Shown here one piece after another: positions 7,164 through 15,004 of a DNA stretch of 19,673 nucleotides. This DNA comes from Rhodoferax sp. GTDB taxonomy: Bacteria; Pseudomonadota; Gammaproteobacteria; Burkholderiales; Burkholderiaceae_C. The position numbers and the translations under genes were made by a program. Every line of letters starts with the position of its first letter. The stretch's first letter is position 1. A model generated the notes under the pieces. It had not been told where the DNA came from. It made no database searches and saw nothing but the letters and a program-made list of their open reading frames with translations. The stretch is taken from contig JAUXQA010000492.1 of the NCBI GenBank assembly GCA_030683195.1, positions 1 to 19,673 on the forward strand. Direction: 5' to 3'.

Positions 7164-7209
7164 TATGTATAGACAACCAGTAAGACCAACCCAACCTCCA
7201 GGAGCCCGC

Positions 7210-7884
7210 ATGCTTGAAAACCCCAAACTCACCGCCCGCCAGCAACAAATCCTGGAGCTCATTCAAAGCGCCATCTCCCGCACCGGCGCACCGCCCACCC
7301 GCGCCGAAATCGCGGCCGAGTTGGGCTTCAAGTCCGCCAACGCAGCCGAAGAACATTTGCAAGCCCTGGCCCGCAAGGGTGCCATTGAACTGGTCAGCGG
7401 AACCTCGCGGGGTATTCGCCTCAAGAGTGACACCCTGCGCTCCATCAATGAAAGCCGCAGCAAGTTGCAGGCACTGTCACTCTCAGGCTTGTCGCAACTC
7501 ATGCTGCCCCTGATCGGACGCGTCGCCGCCGGCTCGCCCATTCTCGCCCAAGAGCACATCGACCAGACTTACTACCTTGAGAGCAGCCTGTTCCAGCACA
7601 AGCCAGACTACCTGCTCAAAGTACGAGGCATGTCCATGCGCGATGCCGGAATCATGGACGGTGATTTACTGGCCGTCCAGTCCACCAAAGAAGCTAAAAA
7701 TGGACAAATAGTGGTCGCCAGGCTCGGTGAAGAAGTGACCGTCAAGCGCTTTCGGCGCAACAACAACGTGATTGAACTGCACCCGGAAAATCCGGATTAC
7801 CAAACCATCGTGGTCGAACCTGGCGAAGCTTTTGAAATTGAAGGTCTCGCGGTTGGATTGATCCGCAACACCATGTTGATGTGA
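7210..7884 (+). CDS. lexA: LexA repressor
   Basis: SOS-response repressor that self-cleaves when RecA is activated by DNA damage. The 224-residue product has the N-terminal winged helix (LTARQQQILELIQ, then recognition region about 28-47, RAEIAAELGFKSANAAEEHL), a linker, and the C-terminal S24 peptidase-like domain. The cleavage site is A107-G108 in RVAAGSP. The catalytic dyad is S142 (RGMSMRDAG) and K179 (EVTVKRF). The ATG at 7210 has AGGAG 5 nt upstream; the upstream in-frame ATG at 7165 would place the start next to the operators and adds non-family residues. Two LexA boxes upstream indicate autoregulation. A small ORF follows after 22 nt. Confidence 0.98.
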   Translation: MLENPKLTARQQQILELIQSAISRTGAPPTRAEIAAELGFKSANAAEEHLQALARKGAIELVSGTSRGIRLKSDTLRSINESRSKLQALSLSGLSQLMLPLIGRVAAGSPILAQEHIDQTYYLESSLFQHKPDYLLKVRGMSMRDAGIMDGDLLAVQSTKEAKNGQIVVARLGEEVTVKRFRRNNNVIELHPENPDYQTIVVEPGEAFEIEGLAVGLIRNTMLM

Positions 7885-7906
7885 ATACTCATCCAAAGGT
7901 TTTGAT

Positions 7907-8248
7907 ATGAACACATCTTTATTTGTGGCGCCTGGCGTATTGGCTTCCGTGCAAGGTCTGTGGCGCTGGTTTACCGCTGCACCGGTGCTCAGCAAGCCGC
8001 TTTTGTCTGACATAAGTCATCAGGCCAGCGACACCAGCGTAAATTCTGTAACAAATATCAGCCGTTGCGGCACAGTCAGCCGATGCGCTGTGAGCGAATC
8101 GCCCGTGGGCAGGCCAGTGCGAGTCATCCGCGTTCTGGAAGCCAGTCAGGCCCCCGCCCAAGCGGGCAGGATGGTCATGTCGGGACGGATGGCTGACGTG
8201 TGTGCCGAACTGGATCGCCTGGCCGCGAGGGAAGCAGCGCTTCACTAA
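7907..8248 (+). CDS. Small hypothetical protein downstream of lexA (putative SOS gene)
   Basis: A 113-residue protein of unknown function. AAAGG lies 7 nt before its ATG and only 22 nt separate it from the lexA stop, so it is probably cotranscribed and thus under the two LexA boxes. No signal peptide or membrane helix is evident. The N-terminus has a short hydrophobic, Trp-containing stretch (GLWRWFTAAP). The middle is Ser/Thr-rich with two cysteines. The C-terminus (VIRVLEAS then about 88-110, RMVMSGRMADVCAELDRLAARE) looks like a compact, conserved charged helix-type module. Position suggests comparison with the lexA-linked division inhibitor SulA of gammaproteobacteria, but I see no real sequence likeness and do not assign that function. 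Confidence 0.7.
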   Translation: MNTSLFVAPGVLASVQGLWRWFTAAPVLSKPLLSDISHQASDTSVNSVTNISRCGTVSRCAVSESPVGRPVRVIRVLEASQAPAQAGRMVMSGRMADVCAELDRLAAREAALH

Positions 8249-8309
8249 CATGTAGCACAGGGCATCAGGGCGGCGCCACAGCCCCATCGGCGAGGCACAA
8301 TCGCACAGT

Positions 8310-9317
8310 ATGAATATTGTGATACTTGATGATTACCAGGATGCCGTTCGCAAATTGCAATGCGCTACCAGGCTGGAACCTTACCAAGCCAAGGTCTACA
8401 CAAATACCGTCAAGGGTCTGGGTCAACTGGCCGTGCGCCTTAAGGACGCTGACGTGATTGTGCTGAACCGTGAACGCACCCACATGCCACGGCAATTAAT
8501 TGAAAAGCTGCCTAAACTCAAATTAATCGTCCAAACAGGGCGTGTGGGCCCCCACATTGATGTGGACGCATGTACCGAACGTGGCATCGCCGTCGCTGAA
8601 GGCACAGGTTCCCCAGTCGCCCCAGCCGAACTCACTTGGGCGCTGATCATGGCGGCCATGCGGCGTTTGCCGCAGTACATCGGCAACCTCAAGCACGGCG
8701 CCTGGCAACAGTCCGGGCTCAAAACTGGCTCAATGCCATCGAATTTCTGTATCGGCAGCGTCCTCAACAAGAAAACCCTGGGTATTTGGGGTTACGGGAA
8801 AATTGGTCGTTTGGTGGCGGGGTACGGGAAGGCTTTTGGTATGCGGGTGGTGGTCTGGGGGCGCCCACCCTCACTGGAGCGCGCCATACTGGATGGGTTC
8901 GAAACAGCTGCAACACGCGATGATTTTTTTACCCAATGTGATGTGCTATCGCTGCATCTGCGGCTAACCGAAGAAACTCAAGGCATCGTCCGTGCGGATG
9001 ACCTTGGACGCATGAAGCCTACCGCGCTACTCGTCAACACTTCGCGCGCTGAATTGATCGAACCAGATGCCCTGATCGGCGCCCTCAACCGTGGCAGACC
9101 CGGTCTGGCTGCCATAGATGTCTTTGAAACCGAGCCGATTTTGCAAGGTCACGCCTTGTTGCGGCTGGAGAATTGCATCTGTACGCCCCACATTGGCTAC
9201 GTGGAGCAGGACAGTTACGAGTTGTACTTTGGCGCGGCCTTTGACAACGTGATCAACTTCATCAAGGGTACTCCGACCAACATTGTCAACCCGGGTGCCC
9301 TGCAGGTTCGGCGTTGA
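8310..9317 (+). CDS. D-isomer-specific 2-hydroxyacid dehydrogenase family protein
   Basis: NAD(P)-dependent oxidoreductase interconverting a 2-oxoacid and a D-2-hydroxyacid; the substrate cannot be told from sequence. The 335-residue product has the family architecture: a split substrate domain and an internal Rossmann domain with GYGKIG at 161-166. The catalytic trio is R246 (VNTSRAELI), E275 (DVFETEP) and H294 (CTPHIGY). The residue after the second Rossmann strand is WGR (R185) rather than the Asp usual for NAD, which hints at NADP preference. It resembles phosphoglycerate dehydrogenase/glyoxylate reductase relatives but lacks an ACT domain. Its TGA overlaps the TTG start of the MFS gene, so the two are probably coupled. 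The Shine-Dalgarno is weak. Confidence 0.92.
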   Translation: MNIVILDDYQDAVRKLQCATRLEPYQAKVYTNTVKGLGQLAVRLKDADVIVLNRERTHMPRQLIEKLPKLKLIVQTGRVGPHIDVDACTERGIAVAEGTGSPVAPAELTWALIMAAMRRLPQYIGNLKHGAWQQSGLKTGSMPSNFCIGSVLNKKTLGIWGYGKIGRLVAGYGKAFGMRVVVWGRPPSLERAILDGFETAATRDDFFTQCDVLSLHLRLTEETQGIVRADDLGRMKPTALLVNTSRAELIEPDALIGALNRGRPGLAAIDVFETEPILQGHALLRLENCICTPHIGYVEQDSYELYFGAAFDNVINFIKGTPTNIVNPGALQVRR

Positions 9318-10501
9318 ACGGGCGGCGCCCGGTAGCGGCGGATGCCATGCCCCCGGTTTTGTGGGCGCTGCTATTTGGTAATTTCGTTATTGGTACAGGG
9401 GTCATGGTGGTGCCCGGCACGCTCAACGACATTAGCAGTTCGCTGGCCGTTTCAGTACCGAAAACCGGCCAGCTTATTTCAGCTGCAGCTCTCGTGATGT
9501 GCCTGGGGGCACCACTGATGGTGGCTGTGGTCGCCAAGTGGGACCGGCGGCGCCTGCTGACATTGGTCATGCTCTGGTACGGTGCTTTGCACATGTTGAG
9601 CGCGGCCATGCCAACATTTGGATCACTCCTGGCTGTTCGGGTGCTGACCGTGATTTCACCAGCCATCTTCACACCTCAAGCAGCGGCCTGCATTGCGTTT
9701 TTGGTGTCACCCCATCAAAGAGGCAAGGCCATCAGCTTGGTATTTTTGGGCTGGTCCCTGGCCTCTGTCATGGGCATGCCGCTGGGCGCCCTAGTAGGTG
9801 GGACGTTGGGCTGGCGTTATGCGTTTATCGCTGTGGGGGTGCTATCCATACTCAGTGCGATATGGGTCTGGCGTGCCATGCCGAACGGGGTCAAGCCGCC
9901 CGCTTTTTCTTTGGCGACATGGCGTCAGACACTCAAGTCCAGACCCTTGATGCTCTGCGTGCTCGTCACGGCCTTGTATTCGGCAGGGCAATTTATTCTT
10001 TTTTCCTACTTCGCGCCTTACTACAAGGCCATGTTCGACGTCACACCTACCCAGCTCAGCCTGATGTTCGCCTGGTTTGGTGCATTCGGATTTCTGGGTA
10101 ATCTGTGGGTCACACGCAATATTGAGCGATTGGGGCCGGCGCGCACGGTGCTGATTGCCATGAGCAGCATCGCATTCAGCCTACTGATGTGGCCTTTGGC
10201 CACCAACCTCGTGCTGACCGCGCTGGTCTTGATTCCCTGGGCCTTGGGCTGTTTCTCAGCCAATTCGGCGCAGCAGGCCAGACTATCCAGTATCGCGCCG
10301 GCCTTGACCTCAGGCTCGATCGCCTTGAACACCTCGGCCATGTACGCAGGACAGGCCCTGGGTGCCACCAGCGGCGGCTGGATGATTTCCCATGGGCAGA
10401 TGTCAAATCTGCATTGGGCGGGCCTGGCAGGGATGCTGCTCGCTGTGGTGGTCAGCATGCTGGCCACCCGCTCCCAAGCCAGATCAGAAACACATACTTG
10501 A
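9314..10501 (+). CDS. MFS transporter (drug/arabinose-efflux type)
   Basis: A 12-helix major facilitator superfamily transporter in the inner membrane, about 395 residues. Conserved features are the loop 2-3 motif in AKWDRRRLLTL, GFLVSPHQRGKA-type text at the helix 4-5 loop (ACIAFLVSPHQRGKAISLVF), and LGMPLGALVGGTLGWRYAF, the antiporter-like motif C region in helix 5. These suggest an exporter of the DHA1/AraJ-like kind, with unknown substrate. I start it at TTG 9314, which overlaps the preceding stop (TTGA); an ATG at 9347 would remove 11 residues and is an equally plausible start. Pairing with a hydroxyacid dehydrogenase suggests handling of a related metabolite, but this is inference. The 170 nt after it hold no clear signal beyond an imperfect GC-rich inverted repeat. 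Confidence 0.9.
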   Translation: MNGRRPVAADAMPPVLWALLFGNFVIGTGVMVVPGTLNDISSSLAVSVPKTGQLISAAALVMCLGAPLMVAVVAKWDRRRLLTLVMLWYGALHMLSAAMPTFGSLLAVRVLTVISPAIFTPQAAACIAFLVSPHQRGKAISLVFLGWSLASVMGMPLGALVGGTLGWRYAFIAVGVLSILSAIWVWRAMPNGVKPPAFSLATWRQTLKSRPLMLCVLVTALYSAGQFILFSYFAPYYKAMFDVTPTQLSLMFAWFGAFGFLGNLWVTRNIERLGPARTVLIAMSSIAFSLLMWPLATNLVLTALVLIPWALGCFSANSAQQARLSSIAPALTSGSIALNTSAMYAGQALGATSGGWMISHGQMSNLHWAGLAGMLLAVVVSMLATRSQARSETHT

Positions 10502-10671
10502 CAAGACCACGACTGGCTTGGGAACAAGCGTTGCCCGTCCCGCGTTTGCTCCGGGCTTGAAAACGGCATTGACGTCTGAGTTGCCAAGGGACTCAGAACC
10601 TGAGAGGCAACCTGATATTCGCGTCCTCAGCAGTGCTGGTTGCGCGATCACCGCAGTTCATAATCTTACCC

Positions 10672-12192
10672 ATGAATCCAAAATATTTAACTATTGGCAT
10701 CGTTGGTGCAGGTGCCATGGGCCGCGGCATCGCGCAAATCGCTGCACAAGCGGGCAGCACTGTTTTGTTGTTTGATCTCCAGTTCGAGGCCGCTCAGGCG
10801 GCGCAAAAGACTGTCTTCGGGCAATGGGACAAACTGTGCGAAAAAGGTCGACTGGACGACATCCAGACGCAACTGTACAAATCCCGCCTTCAATGCGTAG
10901 AGGGACTGCACGCCCTAACTGGCTGCGATTTGATTGTGGAGGCTGTCGTTGAGCGCCTGGACGTCAAGGCGGGTTTATTCATCGAACTGGAGGGACTGGT
11001 TCGCCCGGACGCCGTGTTGGCCACCAATACATCGTCCCTTTCCGTGACCTCTGTCGCGGCCCGGCTCAAACGTCCTGAGCGCTTCGCCGGCTTTCACTTC
11101 TTCAACCCCGTGCCCTTGATGAAAGTGGTCGAGGTCATTGCGGGGCTGAAGACCGACCCCACCGTCTGCGCGGATCTGGCCACCTACGCCCGGCAAATGG
11201 GGCACACGCCGGTCCAAGCCCAAGACACCCCCGGTTTTATCGTGAACCACGCCGGGCGGGGCTATGGCACCGAGGCCTTACGTATCGTCAGCGAAGGGGT
11301 GGCAGATTTCGCCACGGTAGACCGGATTTTGAAAGACCAGATCGGGTTCAAACTCGGCCCGGTTGAATTGATGGACTTGACCGGCCTGGACGTGTCCCAT
11401 CCCGTGATGGAATCGGTGTATCACCAATATTTTGAAGAACCGCGTTACCGGCCCAGTGTCATCACCGCCCAACGGCTGGCCGGCGGCATGGTCGGCAAAA
11501 AATCCGGCGAAGGCTTTTACCGCTATGAAGGCGGAACAGCGCAAACTACCCCGGAACAACCTGCACCCGCGGTCGACGAGATGCCCCCAGTGTGGGTCTC
11601 CCCAAGGGCTGCACGTAAATCTGAACTCCTGCAACTGCTCAGGAACCTGGGCGCAAAAATCGAAACCGGCGCCTCCCCCTCGCCGCTGGCACTGTCTTTT
11701 GTGGCGCCGCTGGGTTTTGATATCACCACGGTGGCGGTGGTTGAGCGGCTTGACCCGGCACGAACAATCGGTATTGACATGCTGGTGGATGACGCAACCA
11801 CTCGCCGGCGCGTGCTGGCCACCAACCCGGCGACGCGACCCGACATGACCCGCGCTGCTCACGCCCTGATGGCCAGAGATGGCAAAGCGGTGAGCATCAT
11901 TCGGGACAGTGGTGGTTTTGTCACTCAACGAGTGGTCTCGACCATCGACAATATTGCCTCGGACATCTGTCTGCAGAGCATTTGCTCGCCCACAGATTTG
12001 GAAAAGGCGGTGACACTGGGGCTAGGCTATCCGATGGGGCCACTCGCCATGGGCAATCTTTACGGCCCAACCAACATCCTGGAAGTGCTATTCAACATGC
12101 AAACCGTCTACGGCGACCCACGCTATCGCCCTAGTCCGTGGCTGCGCCGCCGCGGGGCCATCGGTCTGAGCTTGTTGCACGAAGAAGAGTAA
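10672..12192 (+). CDS. 3-hydroxyacyl-CoA dehydrogenase (PaaH/HBD type, two C-terminal domains)
   Basis: Oxidises a (3S)-hydroxyacyl-CoA to the 3-oxoacyl-CoA with NAD. The 506-residue product starts with a Rossmann fold (GAGAMG at 12-17) and the catalytic His in GFHFFNPVPLMK (H142). Then follow a first 3HCDH C-terminal domain (DTPGFIVN to YHQYFEEPRYRPS), the KKSGEGFY motif, a second Rossmann-like linker segment, and a second 3HCDH domain (SGGFVTQRVV to RPSPWLRRRGAIG). This two-domain layout is that of PaaH-like phenylacetate-pathway and 3-hydroxybutyryl-CoA-type dehydrogenases. The ATG at 10672 gives the canonical N-terminus; no good Shine-Dalgarno is seen. An enoyl-CoA hydratase-family gene follows after 27 nt. 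Confidence 0.92.
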   Translation: MNPKYLTIGIVGAGAMGRGIAQIAAQAGSTVLLFDLQFEAAQAAQKTVFGQWDKLCEKGRLDDIQTQLYKSRLQCVEGLHALTGCDLIVEAVVERLDVKAGLFIELEGLVRPDAVLATNTSSLSVTSVAARLKRPERFAGFHFFNPVPLMKVVEVIAGLKTDPTVCADLATYARQMGHTPVQAQDTPGFIVNHAGRGYGTEALRIVSEGVADFATVDRILKDQIGFKLGPVELMDLTGLDVSHPVMESVYHQYFEEPRYRPSVITAQRLAGGMVGKKSGEGFYRYEGGTAQTTPEQPAPAVDEMPPVWVSPRAARKSELLQLLRNLGAKIETGASPSPLALSFVAPLGFDITTVAVVERLDPARTIGIDMLVDDATTRRRVLATNPATRPDMTRAAHALMARDGKAVSIIRDSGGFVTQRVVSTIDNIASDICLQSICSPTDLEKAVTLGLGYPMGPLAMGNLYGPTNILEVLFNMQTVYGDPRYRPSPWLRRRGAIGLSLLHEEE

Positions 12193-12219
12193 GTTCTTCA
12201 CCACCAACTAAATCAAATC

Positions 12220-12999
12220 ATGACCGCCGAACTCAAGCGCAGCAGCGAAGGGCAGACGCTGATTCTGACCATTTCCAACCCCGCTCACCGCAATGCGCTG
12301 GGACCGGAAATCTACACCGAAGGCATTGAGGCCCTCAGTTCGGCCGAGCGCTCTGAAGACGTTCGCACGGTGGTCATTACCGGTGAAGCCTCCCTGTTTA
12401 GTGCTGGTGGAAATTTGCAGAGATTGCAGGCTAACCGGCAGCAACCGACCTCTCACCAAGCCCAAAGCATTGATGCACTGCATGCCTGGATCGAGGCGAT
12501 CAGGACTTTTCCCAAGCCGGTGATTGCCGCAGTTGAAGGTGCAGCGGCCGGTGCTGGATTTTCGCTAGCGCTGGCCTGCGATTTCATTGTGGCGGCGGAC
12601 GATGCCGTCTTTGTAATGGCTTACAGCAATATCGCGCTATCACCAGACGGGGGTGCCAGTTGGAGTTTGGCACGAGCCCTGCCCCGCCAATTGGTCACCG
12701 AGTTGCTGATGTGTGGCGAACGGATCACGAGCAAACGGCTGAATGACCTGGGACTAGTCAACCGGATCACGCCGGCCGGTGAGGCGATAGTCGGTGCGTT
12801 GGCTTTGGCTGATCGACTCAACCAGCGTGCACCCAACGCATTGCAGAGCATCAAGACCCTGATCCACGAAGCAGATGGAGCCACCATGGCGACCCAGCTG
12901 ACACGCGAACGTGATCATTTTGTACGCAACCTGCACCACGCCAATGCAGGTATCGGCATCAATGCGTTTTTGAACAAGACCAGACCCAACTTCAATTGA
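12220..12999 (+). CDS. Enoyl-CoA hydratase/isomerase family protein, PaaG-like active site
   Basis: Crotonase-fold acyl-CoA enzyme of 259 residues. The oxyanion-hole segments are F60-L66 (FSAGGNL) and 110-115 (AGAGFS). The classical hydratase has two catalytic glutamates; here the first position is replaced in the MAYSNIAL region, and the second motif reads SPDGGASW with an aspartate at D143. That pattern is known from PaaG-type isomerases and related hydrolases rather than true hydratases. From memory, close Burkholderiales relatives are annotated as enoyl-CoA hydratase or as an alternative oxepin-CoA hydrolase, so the exact reaction is open. It is probably cotranscribed with the upstream 3-hydroxyacyl-CoA dehydrogenase. 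Confidence 0.9.
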   Translation: MTAELKRSSEGQTLILTISNPAHRNALGPEIYTEGIEALSSAERSEDVRTVVITGEASLFSAGGNLQRLQANRQQPTSHQAQSIDALHAWIEAIRTFPKPVIAAVEGAAAGAGFSLALACDFIVAADDAVFVMAYSNIALSPDGGASWSLARALPRQLVTELLMCGERITSKRLNDLGLVNRITPAGEAIVGALALADRLNQRAPNALQSIKTLIHEADGATMATQLTRERDHFVRNLHHANAGIGINAFLNKTRPNFN

Positions 13000-13042
13000 G
13001 TTGCCACCCGTCAGGCCTCTGGCGGAGCGCTTAGACACGCAG

Positions 13043-13072
13043 GTGACAAGCTGGTGGCGTCCACCTGGTCAC
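13043..13072 (+). other. Nested inverted repeat in the leader of the Crp/Fnr-type gene
   Basis: Outer arms GTGAC (13043-13047) and GTCAC (13068-13072) enclose inner arms GGTGG (13053-13057) and CCACC (13061-13065). It lies 44 nt before the regulator's ATG. It could be an RNA hairpin ending the upstream operon or a protein-binding site. There is no T-run, and the outer arms are too far apart for a standard TGTGA-N6-TCACA Crp site. Confidence 0.35.
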
Positions 13073-13116
13073 GGGCGCGACAATGGACCTGTTTTCAGTC
13101 ACCCAAAGGACAGGCT

Positions 13117-13836
13117 ATGGACGATCCTATTCTTACCATCGAAGAACGTTCAGCGATCAATTCAGGTCGCTGGTTTTCAACTCTCTCACCTTCACTGCGG
13201 CACGACATTCTCCGATGCGCCTACGTCAAACGTTTCAAAGACAGCGAACTGATCACTGCCCGCGGCGAGCCGCCAGAGGAATGGATTGCGTGCGCACGGG
13301 GCGCCGTACGAGTGAGTTCCACCTCGATTTCAGGCAAACAGATCACGCTCACGTATGTGGAGCCTGGCATCTGGTTTGGCGATGTCTCGATCTTCGACGG
13401 CGACAGGCGCACTCACGATGCTTATGCCCACGGGGACAGCACCATTTTGTGTGTCGCAAAAGCCGATTTCAAGAAAATTCTGGCCACTCACGTCGAGTTG
13501 TACGAAGCCCTGCTTCGCCTGCATGCCCGGCGCATTCGCCAGCTGTATGGCTTGGTGGAAGACCTCAACACCTTGCCCCTGCGGGCCCGTTTGGCCAAGC
13601 AACTGCTGCACCTGGTTCGCAGCTACGGCATACCTTCGCTCAGCGATGGACGCGAGATGCGGATCGGACTTCAGCTGGCACAGGAGGAATTGGCGCAGCT
13701 ACTTGGCGCATCTCGCCAACGGGTCAATCAGGAACTCAAATCGATGGAGCGCGAAGATGTCATTCGCATCGAACCGGGTGGCCTGGTCATTCGCAACCGC
13801 GAAGCCTTGATGCAAATCATTGATTCAGACAACTAG
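13117..13836 (+). CDS. Crp/Fnr family transcriptional regulator
   Basis: A 239-residue DNA-binding regulator. Residues about 18-120 form the cyclic-nucleotide-binding-type beta-roll (ITARGEPPEEWIACARGAVRV, PGIWFGDVSIFDG), then a dimerisation helix (about 125-150), and a C-terminal winged helix with recognition segment QEELAQLLGASRQRVNQELKSM (about 189-210). The N-terminal Fe-S cysteine cluster of FNR is absent, so it is not an FNR-type oxygen sensor; the effector is unknown. The ATG at 13117 has AAAGGA 6 nt upstream, which decides it over the in-frame GTG at 13054. The kinase gene begins 17 nt after its stop, so the regulator is likely in the same operon and probably controls the acyl-CoA genes around it. 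Confidence 0.93.
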   Translation: MDDPILTIEERSAINSGRWFSTLSPSLRHDILRCAYVKRFKDSELITARGEPPEEWIACARGAVRVSSTSISGKQITLTYVEPGIWFGDVSIFDGDRRTHDAYAHGDSTILCVAKADFKKILATHVELYEALLRLHARRIRQLYGLVEDLNTLPLRARLAKQLLHLVRSYGIPSLSDGREMRIGLQLAQEELAQLLGASRQRVNQELKSMEREDVIRIEPGGLVIRNREALMQIIDSDN

Positions 13837-13853
13837 AAGCACGGAACACGACC

Positions 13854-14957
13854 ATGAGCGATTTTGACCACTTTGTAGGGACGCGGCCCGTCTCGGACAA
13901 GCAAGCTTTCGATATAGACGCCTTATCCGCCTGGCTCACAACGCATCTGCCAGGCTATGCAGGACCGCTGAGTGTCGAGTCGTTCAAGGGAGGTCAGTCC
14001 AATCCAACGTACAAACTCAATACGCCGTCGCAGAGTTATGTGATGCGCGCCAAGCCGGGCCCAGTGGCCAAGTTGTTGCCCTCGGCCCACGCGATTGAGC
14101 GAGAGTTTGCCGTTATGAGTGGCTTGCAAGGTACGGACGTACCAGTACCCCGTATGTACTGTCTGTGTGAAGATGAAGCCGTCATTGGCCGGGCTTTCTA
14201 CATCATGGAATTCATGTCCGGGCGCATTTTGTGGGACCAAACCTTGCCGGGTATGAATACCGAGGAGCGTGGCGCAATTTACAAAGAGATGAACCGGGTG
14301 ATCGCGGCGCTGCATACGGTCAAATTCGCGGACCGGGGCCTGGCTGGCTACGGCAAGCCGGGCAACTATTTTGATCGCCAGATCAGCCGCTGGAGCAAGC
14401 AATATGTCGCCTCCGCCGACGGCGCTGGCCCGATGTCCCAGCCGATTGAGGAGATGGAAAAACTCATGGCCTGGCTGCCCCAGCACATTCCGGCCATGGC
14501 CCGCGCCGAACACATGGTCAGCATCGTGCATGGCGACTACCGGCTGGACAACCTGATGTTCCACCCCACCGAGCCGCGGATTATTGCGGTGCTGGACTGG
14601 GAATTGTCTACGCTGGGGCATCCGCTTGCCGATTTCAGCTATCACTGCATGGCCTGGCACATCCCGCCAGGTGCTTTTCGCGGCATTGGTGGATTGGACG
14701 TTGCCAGTCTGGGAATCCCCACTGAGGCCGAGTACATTCGGCTCTATTGCGAACGCACGGGGTTGACCACACCCGATGCTCTGACAACAGACTGGAACTT
14801 CTACCTCGCTTACAACCTGTTCCGCCTCGCCGCCATTCTTCAGGGCATTGCCAAGCGGGTCGAATCTGGCACCGCTGCCAGTGCACAGGCTGTCAGTTCA
14901 GCCGCAGGCGCGAGGCCACTGGCCCAAATGGCCTGGAAATTCGCCCAACAGGCCTGA
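13854..14957 (+). CDS. APH-fold phosphotransferase (ACAD10/11 kinase-domain / LvaA type)
   Basis: Kinase of the aminoglycoside phosphotransferase/choline kinase fold, 367 residues. The catalytic loop is VHGDYRLDNLMFHP (H226, D228, N233) and the metal-binding Asp is D248 in VLDWELSTLGHPLAD. The N-lobe has a glycine-rich turn (FKGGQSNPTYKL) and an ATP-binding Lys in VMRAKPG. Sequence style is that of the family placed next to acyl-CoA dehydrogenases, as in the N-terminal domain of human ACAD10/11 and in LvaA, which phosphorylates a 4-hydroxyacyl-CoA. It is not expected to be an antibiotic-resistance enzyme. The acyl-CoA dehydrogenase gene follows after 47 nt, which supports this assignment by context. 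Confidence 0.9.
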   Translation: MSDFDHFVGTRPVSDKQAFDIDALSAWLTTHLPGYAGPLSVESFKGGQSNPTYKLNTPSQSYVMRAKPGPVAKLLPSAHAIEREFAVMSGLQGTDVPVPRMYCLCEDEAVIGRAFYIMEFMSGRILWDQTLPGMNTEERGAIYKEMNRVIAALHTVKFADRGLAGYGKPGNYFDRQISRWSKQYVASADGAGPMSQPIEEMEKLMAWLPQHIPAMARAEHMVSIVHGDYRLDNLMFHPTEPRIIAVLDWELSTLGHPLADFSYHCMAWHIPPGAFRGIGGLDVASLGIPTEAEYIRLYCERTGLTTPDALTTDWNFYLAYNLFRLAAILQGIAKRVESGTAASAQAVSSAAGARPLAQMAWKFAQQA

Positions 14958-15004
14958 CCCCCTCACCGCACCCTTTTCACACTGAAAACAACTGGAGATT
15001 TCCC

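Noticed and set aside
13083..13823. 246-codon + strand open frame in another phase of the Crp/Fnr-type gene
   Set aside because: The correct phase has the full beta-roll and helix-turn-helix and a good ribosome binding site; this one is Arg/His/Cys-rich noise.
13117..13836. FNR-type oxygen sensor
   Set aside because: The N-terminal cysteine cluster for a 4Fe-4S centre is missing; only scattered cysteines are present.
13854..14957. Aminoglycoside resistance gene
   Set aside because: The APH fold is present, but the sequence style and the adjacent acyl-CoA dehydrogenase point to an ACAD10/11- or LvaA-type metabolic kinase.
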